Part shown: positions 26,478-35,676 of the stretch, one piece after another
How the letters are laid out: the number at the start of each line of letters is the position of its first letter
Position numbering within the stretch: the stretch's first letter is position 1
NCBI RefSeq assembly: GCF_024832785.1
Contig: NZ_CP116615.1
Span: 2,294,001-2,358,000, forward strand
DNA length: 64,000 nucleotides
Reading direction: 5' to 3'
Source: Fontisphaera persica
Lineage (GTDB): Bacteria > Verrucomicrobiota > Verrucomicrobiia > Limisphaerales > Fontisphaeraceae
Made by a program: the position numbers and the translations under genes
The notes under the pieces: generated by a model
The model's database searches: none
What the model was told of the DNA's origin: nothing
Seen by the model: the letters and a program-made list of their open reading frames with translations, nothing else

Positions 26478-27848
26478 CTATTCCCTTTTCGCCTCTGGGG
26501 CAGCCAGCGGCGGCTCAGCAATGTAGATATCCTCCCGCAGACGCAACTGGGCCAGAATCATTTCCACCGTGCGATCCACCGCCCCCAGATTTTCCTGCAC
26601 CACCCGGTAAGCCTGCCGGCCCATCTCCAACCGCCGGGCTTCGTCACTCAACAAACCGGCCACCGCCTCCTCAAGCTCCGCCGCATGAGCGACTTGTAAT
26701 GCGCCGCCCCGGCTGACCAGGAGCCGCGATACCGCCTCGAAGTTCTGCATGTTCGGCCCGAAAATGACCGGCCGCGCCAAAGCCGCTGGCTCCAGGGGAT
26801 TCTGGCCCCCTTCGGCCGCCAGGCTTTTGCCCACAAATACCACATCGGCATGGGCATAGAAATGGCGCAATTCACCCGTGGTATTGACCAGCAGGCAATC
26901 CACCTCCCCCGTCTCCAATTGGGTGGTGGCCGTGATTTGATTGCGGAAAAACACGCGCGCCCCCGCCGCCACCATGTCCTCCATGGCCTCCTTAGCCCGT
27001 TCAAAATGCCGGGGCACGACAACCAGGAATAAATCCGGAAATCGCTGCCGCAGACGGAGAAACACTTCAGTCACGATTTTTTCCTCGCCCGGATGCGTGC
27101 TGCCGGCCACCCAGATTTTGGCGTTGGTCGGCACCGCCAACTGGCGCAACATGCCAGGCACATCCAGCACTTTACGCTCCTCCAACTGGGCGGCGTCATA
27201 CTTTAAGTTGCCCACGACGTGCACGGCCTCCGGACGGCAGCCCAGGCGCCGCAATTTCTCCGCGTCCGCCTCATTTTGGCATCCCACGCCGGCAAATCCG
27301 GCAAACAACGGCCGAAACAAGCCGCCCAGCAGCCGGTACCCGCGATACGAACGGGCTGAAAGACGGGCATTGACGAGAAACACGGGGATGTTAAGGCGAT
27401 GGAGGCGAGTTAAAAAATTGGGCCAGATTTCCGCCTCCACCAGCACCACCGCCACGGGATGCAGCACGGCAATGGCCTTGCGCACGTATTTGGGAAAATC
27501 AATGGGGTAATACACCTTGAGAATGTGGGACGGCAACCTTTTCTCCAATTCCCCCATGCCGGTGGTGGTGGTGGTGGAGACAACGATTTTGACATTGGGC
27601 AGGCGGGGTTCCAGCGCACGGATTAACTGCGTGCAGAGATTCACCTCACCCACACTTACGGCGTGCAGCCACAAGACCTGGCGGTTGGTCACGGCATGAC
27701 GCACATGGCCACCGTATCGCGCAAAACGCTGGCCAAAGCCCCGGCGCCAATTTCCCCTCCTCCACAATTTAAGAAAATACCAGGGCGCACTAAGGATAAA
27801 GCCCAGTGTAAACAGCAGGTTATAAATCCAATGCCACACTGGCTCCAT
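26478..27848 (-). CDS. waaA: 3-deoxy-D-manno-octulosonic acid (Kdo) transferase
   Basis: A 456-residue GT30 enzyme that adds Kdo from CMP-Kdo to lipid A precursor at the inner membrane, which implies an LPS-bearing outer membrane. An N-terminal membrane anchor (WIYNLLFTLGFILSAPWYF) is followed by WLHAVSVGEV, with the Glu that is the probable catalytic base, STTTTTGM, VEAEIWPNFL, NARLSARS, CQNEADAEKLRRLG, GNLKYD, WVAGSTHPGEE and, in the C-terminal half, KSLAAEGGQNPLEPAA. The frame is open to 27968; the ATG at 27848 places the anchor right at the N-terminus as in homologues. Confidence 0.94.
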   Translation of the reverse strand: MEPVWHWIYNLLFTLGFILSAPWYFLKLWRRGNWRRGFGQRFARYGGHVRHAVTNRQVLWLHAVSVGEVNLCTQLIRALEPRLPNVKIVVSTTTTTGMGELEKRLPSHILKVYYPIDFPKYVRKAIAVLHPVAVVLVEAEIWPNFLTRLHRLNIPVFLVNARLSARSYRGYRLLGGLFRPLFAGFAGVGCQNEADAEKLRRLGCRPEAVHVVGNLKYDAAQLEERKVLDVPGMLRQLAVPTNAKIWVAGSTHPGEEKIVTEVFLRLRQRFPDLFLVVVPRHFERAKEAMEDMVAAGARVFFRNQITATTQLETGEVDCLLVNTTGELRHFYAHADVVFVGKSLAAEGGQNPLEPAALARPVIFGPNMQNFEAVSRLLVSRGGALQVAHAAELEEAVAGLLSDEARRLEMGRQAYRVVQENLGAVDRTVEMILAQLRLREDIYIAEPPLAAPEAKRE

Positions 27849-28070
27849 AAAACTGAAAACTGCCCGCAACTCAAGTCCAAAAGACCGAACCAGGTCTCCC
27901 TCCATGCCGTCGCAGGAGGGTGGGCCTGGCATAAACGCAAAACCAACCCATCCGCAGCCCTTGCCCATCTCACGCCTTTCAGTTGCTGCCGCCCGCCGCA
28001 GCAGACACGGTCAATCACTCCGCATTTTTCTGCTTGAGCGATTTATAAGAAATCGGCATAAAGCAACGCC

Positions 28071-29513
28071 ATGAGCAACAACACCGCAAACACACTACCG
28101 ACGTATATCACCAGTGCCACACCGAATCCGGCCTCCAACCGGGCGCCGTGGTACAAAAACACTGCCCCCACCTACGCGGGCATTTTCTTGTGGTTTGTGT
28201 TCTGGTCCAGTGCCTCCGGAAGTGACAATGTTGCCCAAAGCACGCTGGCTCAAGGCATTGGCTGGGCGTTGATCAGCTTGATCATCTCCGCCCTCGTCTG
28301 CCATTTCCTTTTCTATTTGGTGCCGGGTCTTTTTGGGCAAAAAACCGGTTTGCCGTTGTATATCGTGGGCACCTCGACTTTTGGCGCCAACGGCGGCTTC
28401 ATCATGCCGGGTTTCCTCATGGGCGTGCTGCAATTCGGGTGGTTGGGCGTGAACGTCTATTTCTCCGCCTGCGCCATTGGCGGCTTTTTTGATGCCAAAA
28501 TCAATCCTGGCGATTTTTCCACCATCCCCGTGTGGGTAAAAATTGTGATGGTGGTCTGGGGTGCGCTGGCCGCGTTCGTGGGGTTGAAAGGCATCCAATA
28601 TGTCGCCAAGGTGGCGACCTACCTGCCGCTGATTCCTCTGGCCATTCTGATTCTGATGTTGGTCAAGACCCTGGGCAGCGTGGGCGACTTCAAGCCGGAA
28701 GTGCTCACCGCTCCGGCAGCCGTCACAGAAGCCTTGACGGGCAAGGCCGCCATGCTGGACGCCTTTGGCGTGCTGGCCTTGATGCTGACCGTGGTGGTGG
28801 GCTTCTTCGCCACGGCGGGCGCGGCGGGGGTGGACTTTGGCACCAACAGCCGCGACTGCAAAGACGTGCAATGGGGCGGCTTGGTGGGCATTGCCCTGGC
28901 CATCATCTTCACCGCCGGCGCGGCGCTGCTGATTGTGGCAGGCGTTTATGGCAATCCGGAGCTGATGAAGAAAGCCATGACGGATAAAGCCGGTTTGAAC
29001 GCCTTCAACATGATTGGCGTCATCTTCTCTCAAGATACTGCCCGCTGGTTCAAGCTGGGGCTGGCCATTGCGGCCTTCCCGCCGGCCTGCTTCTCTTCGT
29101 TCATCGCCGCCAACAGCTTCAAGACCACCCTGCCCAAGGTGAATCCTTTTGTTTCCGTGGGCATCGGCGCCGCCGTCAGTATCCTGCTGGCCGTTTTCGG
29201 CATTGCCGGCAAGGCGGTTCAGGTATTCCAGATTATCGGCGCCTCCTTCGGCCCCATCTGCGGCGCCATGCTGGTGGATTATTTCATCAACGGCAAACGC
29301 TGGACCGGACCGCGCGCGGGCTTCAATCCGGCGGGCTGGATTGCGTGGGCGCTGGGCTTTGTGGTGGGCATTCTGCCGTTCCTCAAGGTGAACGTCCCGG
29401 CGGCGCCTGTGGCGGCGTTTATCGTGGGCGCAGTTGTGTACTTCCTCTGCGCCAAAGCCGGCCTGCAATCGCAGGTCGTGCCGCTGCCGGCTGCGGAAAA
29501 GCAAGCCGCCTGA
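28071..29513 (+). CDS. NCS1-type purine/cytosine permease family transporter
   Basis: A 480-residue polytopic protein with about 12 membrane helices. The N-terminus PWYKNTAPTYAGIFLWFVFW and the helix-1 region resemble CodB-type nucleobase:cation symporters; GADFGTNSRD-like VDFGTNSRDCKD in the middle, and GASFGPICGAMLVDYFI near helix 10, also fit NCS1. It is flanked by no nucleobase gene, so cytosine is only one possible substrate (others are purines, hydantoin or thiamine-like compounds). A sequence TTGAGC-17-CATAAA ends 12 bases before the ATG and might be its promoter. Confidence 0.8.
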   Translation: MSNNTANTLPTYITSATPNPASNRAPWYKNTAPTYAGIFLWFVFWSSASGSDNVAQSTLAQGIGWALISLIISALVCHFLFYLVPGLFGQKTGLPLYIVGTSTFGANGGFIMPGFLMGVLQFGWLGVNVYFSACAIGGFFDAKINPGDFSTIPVWVKIVMVVWGALAAFVGLKGIQYVAKVATYLPLIPLAILILMLVKTLGSVGDFKPEVLTAPAAVTEALTGKAAMLDAFGVLALMLTVVVGFFATAGAAGVDFGTNSRDCKDVQWGGLVGIALAIIFTAGAALLIVAGVYGNPELMKKAMTDKAGLNAFNMIGVIFSQDTARWFKLGLAIAAFPPACFSSFIAANSFKTTLPKVNPFVSVGIGAAVSILLAVFGIAGKAVQVFQIIGASFGPICGAMLVDYFINGKRWTGPRAGFNPAGWIAWALGFVVGILPFLKVNVPAAPVAAFIVGAVVYFLCAKAGLQSQVVPLPAAEKQAA

Positions 29514-29523
29514 TTCCACTTGC

Positions 29524-29562
29524 AAAAAAACCGTCCCTCCTGCGCAGGAGGGACGGTTTTTT
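29524..29562. terminator. Bidirectional intrinsic terminator between NCS1 permease and argG
   Basis: A perfect 30-base palindrome (29529-29558) with an A-run before it and a T-run after it, so both strands end in a U-tract. It serves the convergent permease and argG transcripts. Confidence 0.93.
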
Positions 29563-29600
29563 ATTTCCCAGACGGCTGGCGAAAACGCCCGGCGCCAGTC

Positions 29601-30833
29601 TTAGCGGCGATTCAGGGGGCCATGGACTTTGGCGGCCACTTTCAACCGCAAGGCATTCAACTTGATGAAGCCGGTGGCATCGCCCTGGTCGTAGTCGCGG
29701 GTCGGGTCCGCCTCCATCGTCGCAATATGCGGGTTGTAGAGACTCACGGGGGACTTGCGGCCCGCCACCATGATGTTTCCTTTGTAGAGTTTGACGCGCA
29801 CCGTGCCCGTCACGTTGCGCTGGCTTTCCGTGACCAGGGCCTGCAGGGCATACCGTTCCGGACTGAACCAGTAGCCGTAATAAACCAGCTCGGCATAGCG
29901 GGGGATGAGAGAATCCCGCAGGTGCATGACCTCGCGGTCCATCGTCAATGATTCAATCTGCCGGTGCGCAAAATGTAAAATCGAGCCGCCCGGCGTTTCA
30001 TAAACCCCCCGCGATTTCATGCCCACGTACCGGTTTTCCACCATGTCCACCCGGCCGACGCCATGTTTGCCGCCCAGTTTGTTGAGCTTCTTCATCACCC
30101 CCAACGGCGAGAGTTTTTCGCCGTTCACCGCCACGCAATTGCCCTGCTTGAACTCCAACTCCACATACTCGGGGCGGTCGGGCGCGTCTTCCGGCGCCAC
30201 CGAAAGCTTGAACATGTCCTTGTGCTCCGGCGCAAACATGTCCGTCCACGGATCCTCCAAAATGCCCGCCTCAAAGGAAATGTGCAGGAGATTGCGGTCC
30301 ATGGAGTATGGCTTTTGGGCGGTGGCCTGCACGGGGATGCCTTTGGCCTCGCAGTACTGAATCATCTCGGCCCGCCCGGGGAATTGGGCCCGAAAAGCCG
30401 CATCCCGCCAGGGGGCAATCACCTGAATGTCCGGCGCAAGCGCGGCGGCGGTCAATTCAAAACGCACCTGGTCATTGCCCTTGCCGGTGGCCCCGTGGGC
30501 GATGGCATCGGCCTTCTCTTTGCGGGCAATTTCAATCATGCGCTTGGCAATCAACGGACGCGCGATGCTCGTGCCCAGGTAGTACTGGCCTTCGTAAATG
30601 GCCCCCGCCTGAATCATGGGGAAGATGAAATCCCGCGCAAACTCCTCCTGCAAATCGTCAATATAGACCTTGGAGGCGCCGGTTTTTTTGGCCTTTTTTT
30701 CCAGGCCTTTTAGCTCCTCCTCCTGGCCGATGTTGGCGCAGAAGGCAATCATTTCCGCGTTGTACTTTTCTTTGATCCAGGAGAGCAGCACTGAGGTGTC
30801 GAGGCCGCCCGAATATGCCAGCACGATTTTCAT
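29601..30833 (-). CDS. argG: Argininosuccinate synthase
   Basis: A 410-residue ATP-dependent ligase joining citrulline and aspartate in arginine synthesis. The N-type ATP pyrophosphatase loop is AYSGGLDTS; further family blocks are [29 protein letters not shown] and [12 protein letters not shown]. The ATG at 30833 is preferred over an in-frame TTG at 30842. A good -35/-10 pair lies just upstream, giving a leader of about 16 bases. Confidence 0.97.
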   Translation of the reverse strand: MKIVLAYSGGLDTSVLLSWIKEKYNAEMIAFCANIGQEEELKGLEKKAKKTGASKVYIDDLQEEFARDFIFPMIQAGAIYEGQYYLGTSIARPLIAKRMIEIARKEKADAIAHGATGKGNDQVRFELTAAALAPDIQVIAPWRDAAFRAQFPGRAEMIQYCEAKGIPVQATAQKPYSMDRNLLHISFEAGILEDPWTDMFAPEHKDMFKLSVAPEDAPDRPEYVELEFKQGNCVAVNGEKLSPLGVMKKLNKLGGKHGVGRVDMVENRYVGMKSRGVYETPGGSILHFAHRQIESLTMDREVMHLRDSLIPRYAELVYYGYWFSPERYALQALVTESQRNVTGTVRVKLYKGNIMVAGRKSPVSLYNPHIATMEADPTRDYDQGDATGFIKLNALRLKVAAKVHGPLNRR

Positions 30834-30855
30834 AATGTTCAAAGTTGCGGGCTTG

Positions 30856-30884
30856 ATTCAACGGCAACCGTGCCGGGAAGTCAA
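30856..30884 (-). promoter_or_regulatory. Candidate sigma70 promoter of argG
   Basis: On the minus strand TTGACT (30879-30884), a 17-base spacer and TTGAAT (30856-30861). Predicted transcription start near 30849, about 16 bases ahead of the argG ATG. No ARG-box-like palindrome is evident. Confidence 0.5.
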
Positions 30885-31033
30885 ACTTTACGCTGCAAGT
30901 CGTGGGGAGTGCCTTCGGAATGGTGCGGAATTGCCGCCTTGCCAGTTTATCGTTGGGCAATCCCCTTCCCCTGCCCTGTTGCTGCTGTCTGTGCGGGAGG
31001 TTTGCCAGAAAACGAGGCCATACCGGCGCCACC

Positions 31034-31420
31034 TCATCGCAGCCAGTAAAGCAACGCGATTTGCAGGCCCGTTAAAACCGCCAGCAATCCCCAGGTGAAC
31101 CACTCCCTCATCCTCAAGGAGCGCAACGGCGCCGGAGCCAGCCAGAAACGCAATTTCAGTCCGCCCAGTTCCAGCAAGTCACCGTTGCGCAGGCGCGCCG
31201 CCCGCGCCGGTGCGCCGTTGATGACCAAAGGCGCTTCCGCCAGGGCGGTCACCCAAATCCCCTCATCCGCCAGCAACTCAAACCGCAAATGCTCGTCCCA
31301 GACGCCCGGTTCCTCCGCGCGCAAATCAGCCCCCGCCTTGCGTCCAACGCCAAAAGGCAAGCGGCGGGCCGTTTGCACAGTGCCCGCCGCCCTGCCGGAT
31401 AAAATTTGCAACTGGAACAT
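31034..31420 (-). CDS. FHA-domain protein with C-terminal membrane anchor
   Basis: A 128-residue protein: an FHA-like beta-sandwich (about 1-98) with RLPFGVGRKAGADLR at the expected first phospho-peptide loop, WDEHLRFEL, INGAPARAARLRNGDLLELGGLKLRF, and one C-terminal membrane helix (about 106-126). FHA domains bind phosphothreonine peptides. The GRxxxxD-type Gly-Arg is present (VGRKAGAD), while the usual SRxH element appears as DEHLRF, so phosphopeptide binding is plausible but not proven. It begins 5 bases after the Wza-like gene and is the last gene of the exopolysaccharide operon, which points to a regulatory or scaffold role in the export complex. Confidence 0.75.
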   Translation of the reverse strand: MFQLQILSGRAAGTVQTARRLPFGVGRKAGADLRAEEPGVWDEHLRFELLADEGIWVTALAEAPLVINGAPARAARLRNGDLLELGGLKLRFWLAPAPLRSLRMREWFTWGLLAVLTGLQIALLYWLR

Positions 31421-31425
31421 GCGCC

Positions 31426-32034
31426 TTACAGCCAGCGCCGCGGCACATTGATGGTGTCGCCCGGAAAGACCGGCAAATCCAGCGCCGGATTTTTTTCCGC
31501 CTTCTCACAATCCACCTTCTCGGTGGAGCCGTCCTGGCGGGAAATGGTGACACTGTCTTTCTTGCTGAACTCCGTGAAGCCGCCCGCCGTGGCAATGGCG
31601 CGGGTGACCGTCAAGTCTCCGACGTAAGGATAGCGGCCGGGCAGCTTGACGAACCCATAGACGAAGAAGAACCGGTTCTCCGTGGACATTACAATCACGC
31701 TCAGGTGTTTGTAATACTTCTGCTCCAGATACGCGGTTCGGATTTCATTTTCCAGTTGGGACGGCGTTTTGCGCGCCGCTTGCACCTTGTTGATGTATGG
31801 CAACGTGATGGTGCCGTCCTCCTTGATGCGCTGCTCGAACGGCGGCTTGCCCCGCCATTCGGGATGTTCCAGGGAGATTTTGATGATGTCCCCCACCTGG
31901 AGCAACTGGCTGCTCACCGTATTGGTGGGTTCGGAAGCCGTCACCCGCGTTTGCAGCCCACCCAGGGCCAGAAAAACCAAACAAGCCAGTCCCCAACCCG
32001 CCATCCACTGTGCCAGAATAGAATGCCGCTTCAT
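31426..32034 (-). CDS. Wza-like polysaccharide export protein (Poly_export/SLBB)
   Basis: A 202-residue exported protein. Signal sequence about 1-34, then a Poly_export domain (LLQVGDIIKISLEHPEW, DGTITLPYINKVQA) and one SLBB domain (FFFVYGFVKLPGRYPY, TVTRAIATAGGFTEFSKKDSV, VFPGDTINVPRRW). Unlike E. coli Wza it has no lipobox I can see and lacks the long C-terminal helix that forms the outer-membrane barrel, so the separate outer-membrane barrel gene upstream may provide that pore. It lies between the tyrosine kinase (20-base gap) and the FHA protein (5-base gap). Confidence 0.87.
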   Translation of the reverse strand: MKRHSILAQWMAGWGLACLVFLALGGLQTRVTASEPTNTVSSQLLQVGDIIKISLEHPEWRGKPPFEQRIKEDGTITLPYINKVQAARKTPSQLENEIRTAYLEQKYYKHLSVIVMSTENRFFFVYGFVKLPGRYPYVGDLTVTRAIATAGGFTEFSKKDSVTISRQDGSTEKVDCEKAEKNPALDLPVFPGDTINVPRRWL

Positions 32035-32054
32035 ACAGCTCGCACAACCAACAT

Positions 32055-34244
32055 TTAGTATTTTTGTTTGATTTCCACCTCGGACGAAGCCGGGCTGGCC
32101 TCCCCGCCGCTGCGCTTGCTCTTGCGGCGGCCGGAGGATTTATCATCGCTGTCCTTGTAATAAGACTCTTCGAAGTAACCGCTGTAGTAATAATAATAAG
32201 AGTCGGAGGACATATTGATGTTGTTGAGCACAATGCCCATGAGGTTGCCGCCCACCTTTTCAATCATCTGCTTGGCGCGGATGGTCATGGGCTGCGGGTA
32301 GCGGCGGTACTGAATAATTTGCAGCGTCATGTCCACCTCGCTGGCAAGGATGGAAGCATCGCTGATGCCCATGATGGGCGGTGAATCAAAGAACACAAAA
32401 TCATAACGCCGCTTCAATTCGGCAATCATCTCCTTCATGGCGGGAGAATTCAAAATGCCCATCGCGCTGCTCGGCAGTTTGCCGCTGGGCATGAAATCCA
32501 GCGTGGCAAGACTGGTGGTTTGAATCACCTCGGGCAGGCTGTTTTGTTTGAGCAGGAAGTTGGTCAAGCCCACGCTGTTGGAAACGCCCAGCCGCTTGTG
32601 GAGGCTGGGACGGCGCAGGTCCGAGTCCACCAGCAGCACCCGGCTGCCGCTCTGTGCGAAGACCACCGCCAGGTTAAACAGCGTGGTGGATTTGCCTTCG
32701 CCCGCGCCGGCGCTGACCACCGTGAGCGTATTCCAGTGGTCATCCTTGCGGGAGAACAACAAATTGGTGCGTAATACTCGATAGGCCTCCGCATGGGGGC
32801 TCTCCGGCCCCTCCTCCAACAAGTTGCCCACATTTTGCGGGATAACCCCAAGCACTGGCGCCTGCAGCGCGCGCTCCACATCGTCAATGGTCTTCACGCT
32901 GGTATCCAGGTACTCCACAAAGAACGCCAGCCCGATGCCCAGCACCAGCCCCGCCACCACCCCCAGGCTGATGTTCAGGATTTTTTTGGGCCGCACCGGG
33001 CGCAAAATCGGCTCGGCCTGGTCCACCATCTTGACCACGGAGTATTGAATTTTCTGGTTGTCCAGAATGGCGGCCTGGATGCGCATGGCCAATGCGTTTT
33101 TCACCGAGCGCGCGGTCTCCAATTCCTCCTTGGCGGAATAATACTCCATCAAACGAGACCCCGCCTCGCGGTCTTTTTTCTTGGCCTCATCCAGGCGGTG
33201 GGCCAGTTCCTCCACCCCCGCCTTGCTTTTCTCCACCACCGCCCGGAGTCCTTCCAGGATGCCGGTCAGCCGCTCGTCCACCAGCCGCTCCTGGGTGTTG
33301 AGCAATTGCACCAGGCGCTTGTATTCCGGATGCGCTTCCCCGTAGTCTTCGGCTGTCAGCGCCAGTTGCTGCTCCGTCTTGTTCAAGTCCTCCAGCAGCG
33401 TCATCAGAATGGTGTCAGGCTGCACGGTGACCAGCGCCCGTTTCAATTCCGTGCGCGTCATTTTGGCCAGCTTGGTGTACTGCGCATTCAGCTCGACATA
33501 ACGCGCCTGTGCATCCACATGCACCGCGTCGAGCCGGCGGATGGTTTCGGAATCCAAGGTGCCATAAACGCGCCCGCTGTAGGGATCAATGTCATTGATC
33601 TCCAGGTTTTTCCGTAAATGCACCACATTCGATTCCCGCGCGGAGTATTCCTGCTCCTTGAGTTTCAGTTCATCCTGCAAGGTTTGAATGCCCTTTTCCA
33701 CCAGGGTCAAACGGGTGCGCTGCCGGTATTCGCGGTACGCCTCCGCGATGGCGTTGGCAATTTCAGCCGCCTCTTCCGGTTTCTGGCTTTCCACCCGAAT
33801 TTCAATGATGGTGGTATTGCGATAAAGATTCAAATCCACCATCCGCCGCAGGAGCAACCGGGTCTCGTCCATGCGGTAGGGCACCTGCATGCCATCCCGC
33901 TCCGCAAAGCGCTCATTCAACCGGAGCTTGTTGATAACCGCGTCCAGCACCGTGCCGGATTTGATGATCTCAAACTGGGTTTGCATCCAGTAGGGATCAA
34001 AGGTGGCCAGTATGGGCCGCTCACGGAATCCCTCCACGTCCGGCATGTCTTTTTCCACCTCAATGCGGGCGACGCTTTCGTAGGTGGGGGGAAGAAACTG
34101 GGTGACCAGGGTGGTGGTCAGCACCACCAGCATGAATACCGTTAAAATGACGGTCTTCCGCACCCGGATGATACGCCAGTAATCCAGGAAGTGCAGCTTC
34201 GTTTCTGCCGGCGGCGCGCCGAAATTTTTCGTGCTGTCCATCAT
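32055..34244 (-). CDS. Polysaccharide co-polymerase / BY-family tyrosine autokinase (Wzc/ExoP-like)
   Basis: A 729-residue inner-membrane protein controlling exopolysaccharide chain length and export. Wzz domain with membrane helix near residues 33-55, long periplasmic coiled coil (about 190-420) ending in a GNVR-like part, second helix near 435-455 (LGVVAGLVLGIGLAFFVEYLD), then the cytoplasmic kinase: Walker A GAGEGKSTT (about 511-519), Walker A' VLLVDSDLRRP, Walker B DFVFFDSPP. The tail has SSDSYYYYYSGYFEESYY (from about 675), eight tyrosines for autophosphorylation, then a basic Lys/Arg stretch and a final Tyr. Two adjacent ATG codons (34244 and 34241) compete as start; no ribosome site precedes them, and a terminator-like U-tract directly abuts the first. 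Confidence 0.93.
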   Translation of the reverse strand: MMDSTKNFGAPPAETKLHFLDYWRIIRVRKTVILTVFMLVVLTTTLVTQFLPPTYESVARIEVEKDMPDVEGFRERPILATFDPYWMQTQFEIIKSGTVLDAVINKLRLNERFAERDGMQVPYRMDETRLLLRRMVDLNLYRNTTIIEIRVESQKPEEAAEIANAIAEAYREYRQRTRLTLVEKGIQTLQDELKLKEQEYSARESNVVHLRKNLEINDIDPYSGRVYGTLDSETIRRLDAVHVDAQARYVELNAQYTKLAKMTRTELKRALVTVQPDTILMTLLEDLNKTEQQLALTAEDYGEAHPEYKRLVQLLNTQERLVDERLTGILEGLRAVVEKSKAGVEELAHRLDEAKKKDREAGSRLMEYYSAKEELETARSVKNALAMRIQAAILDNQKIQYSVVKMVDQAEPILRPVRPKKILNISLGVVAGLVLGIGLAFFVEYLDTSVKTIDDVERALQAPVLGVIPQNVGNLLEEGPESPHAEAYRVLRTNLLFSRKDDHWNTLTVVSAGAGEGKSTTLFNLAVVFAQSGSRVLLVDSDLRRPSLHKRLGVSNSVGLTNFLLKQNSLPEVIQTTSLATLDFMPSGKLPSSAMGILNSPAMKEMIAELKRRYDFVFFDSPPIMGISDASILASEVDMTLQIIQYRRYPQPMTIRAKQMIEKVGGNLMGIVLNNINMSSDSYYYYYSGYFEESYYKDSDDKSSGRRKSKRSGGEASPASSEVEIKQKY

Positions 34245-34281
34245 AAAAAAAGGAGGCTAGATATTTTGGGTCCAGCCTCCT
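34245..34281 (-). terminator. Terminator-like hairpin abutting the kinase start codon
   Basis: On the minus strand an 8-bp stem (AGGAGGCT at 34274-34281 pairing with AGCCTCCT at 34251-34258, loop of 15 bases) is followed by a T-run (34245-34251) that ends exactly at the ATG of the tyrosine kinase. It could terminate the outer-membrane barrel transcript, attenuate the downstream genes, or act at the translational level, since AGGAGG lies in the 5' arm. Confidence 0.7.
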
Positions 34282-34339
34282 CCCAAGTTGTCGTTGGTAA
34301 TCCTTTGTCGCGCGATTGGATACACCGCGGCCGACAGGC

Positions 34340-35608
34340 TTAATACGTGGCCTTCAGGCCGATGTACACAAAGTTGCGATGAAAATCGCGCTCCGTGCCC
34401 GCCGGCCAGCCGTAATCCTTCAGCCAGTCAAACGAGTACCCCGCCTCGGCCGCCAGGAACGGATTAATCTTGTAGCTGGCGCCCAAATCCACGCTCAGGT
34501 AACCTTCATCCTGGCTGTTCACCGCGCCCCCGCGGAAAGTGCCATACTGGTACTGCGCGCCCGCGTTGAGCGTGAGGCGGCTGATGGTGTGGCTCACCCG
34601 CGCATAGAAGAAGTGCGCCAGTTGGTCCACCGTCAGGTTCAGCGGCGCCATGCCGGTGTAGCCAATCAAATCGGTGGTCATCCGCTGCAACTTGTATCCC
34701 AACTGAATGGTGCTGGCTTCCGCAAAGCGGTAGCTTGCCGACACATCAAAGTAGGGACTGGTGCGGTTGCTCTGGTTGTTGCGGTAGGTCACCGTCATCG
34801 CGCCCGCGCGCGCGCTGAGCGTCAGCCGCTCCGAAGCGCTGTAATCCACGCCGGCAAAGTAGTAATGCGAGCGGGTGTCACGCAGCTTGGGCGACAGATA
34901 AACAGCCCCCGTCGGGTCCAAAGTGTCCTTGCTGGTGTGGCCGGTGTACATGTACTGGTAACCCAGCAAGCCGTCGGTGCGCTCCAACATGTTGATCCAG
35001 CGCACGCCCACCTTGGCCAGGTGCTCATGCCGATCCAAGATGGCCGAGTAGCTGCCGTTGCCCTTCTCGCGGTAATCGTACACCGTGAAGGAGTAACCCG
35101 GTTCAAAGGCCACGCTCTCGGTCAGCCGCGCCCGGAAATCGGCGCCCGCGGTATTGCGCAGGTTGCTGCCACGCACGCGCAGGGTCTGCACCGGCTGGGC
35201 CGGGTTGAGCAGGGAAGGCTCCTGCGCCACCACAAAATCATCATACAGCGTCATCCGGAAGCGCTCGCTGAAGTCGTGGTTCAGCATCACATTGGCCAGA
35301 TGGGAGTAGTCCAGCTCGTTGTTGATGCGGTCCTCGTAGTAGCGCATGCCAAACTTGTACGAAGCATACAGTTGGGTCATCTCCTTGATGATATGACCCC
35401 GCACCGACGGGCTCACCTCCAGCCCGAAGGAATCCCGGCGCAAGCCGCTCCGCAGCGTCGCATAGTTATCATCGTAAAACCCACGCACCGAGGCCGAAAC
35501 ACTCCACGGTTTGGCAGTTTCCTGCGGCAGAAGTGTTGGCGGCGTCGCGGCATTCATGCTGGCAGCGCCCAGGGCGGCCATCCCGGCGGTTGCAAAAAGT
35601 TTTTTCAT
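34340..35608 (-). CDS. Outer-membrane beta-barrel protein (exopolysaccharide operon)
   Basis: A 422-residue exported barrel: signal peptide MKKLFATAGMAALGAASMNA, then about 16 to 18 alternating amphipathic strands (SVSASVRGFYDDNYA, LYASYKFGMRYYED, FRMTLYDDFVV and similar) ending in FVYIGLKATY, a typical aromatic outer-membrane C-terminus. It matches the 'putative beta-barrel porin 2' type found with exopolysaccharide clusters. The ATG at 35608 starts the signal peptide; the frame extends upstream without need. It is the first gene behind a strong promoter, and the next gene is the tyrosine kinase, so it probably forms the outer-membrane exit for the polymer. Confidence 0.85.
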   Translation of the reverse strand: MKKLFATAGMAALGAASMNAATPPTLLPQETAKPWSVSASVRGFYDDNYATLRSGLRRDSFGLEVSPSVRGHIIKEMTQLYASYKFGMRYYEDRINNELDYSHLANVMLNHDFSERFRMTLYDDFVVAQEPSLLNPAQPVQTLRVRGSNLRNTAGADFRARLTESVAFEPGYSFTVYDYREKGNGSYSAILDRHEHLAKVGVRWINMLERTDGLLGYQYMYTGHTSKDTLDPTGAVYLSPKLRDTRSHYYFAGVDYSASERLTLSARAGAMTVTYRNNQSNRTSPYFDVSASYRFAEASTIQLGYKLQRMTTDLIGYTGMAPLNLTVDQLAHFFYARVSHTISRLTLNAGAQYQYGTFRGGAVNSQDEGYLSVDLGASYKINPFLAAEAGYSFDWLKDYGWPAGTERDFHRNFVYIGLKATY

Positions 35609-35676
35609 AGCATTGTTTGTTTTTACCTGCGATGACTTGGGGCTCCCCAAAGCCAACTCATGCGATACTTGGGTTT

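Noticed and set aside
26078-26521. Small genes in the kdtA-rpsB gap
   Set aside because: The open frames on both strands give Arg/Pro-rich sequences without motifs and overlap kdtA; treated as promoter and leader DNA.
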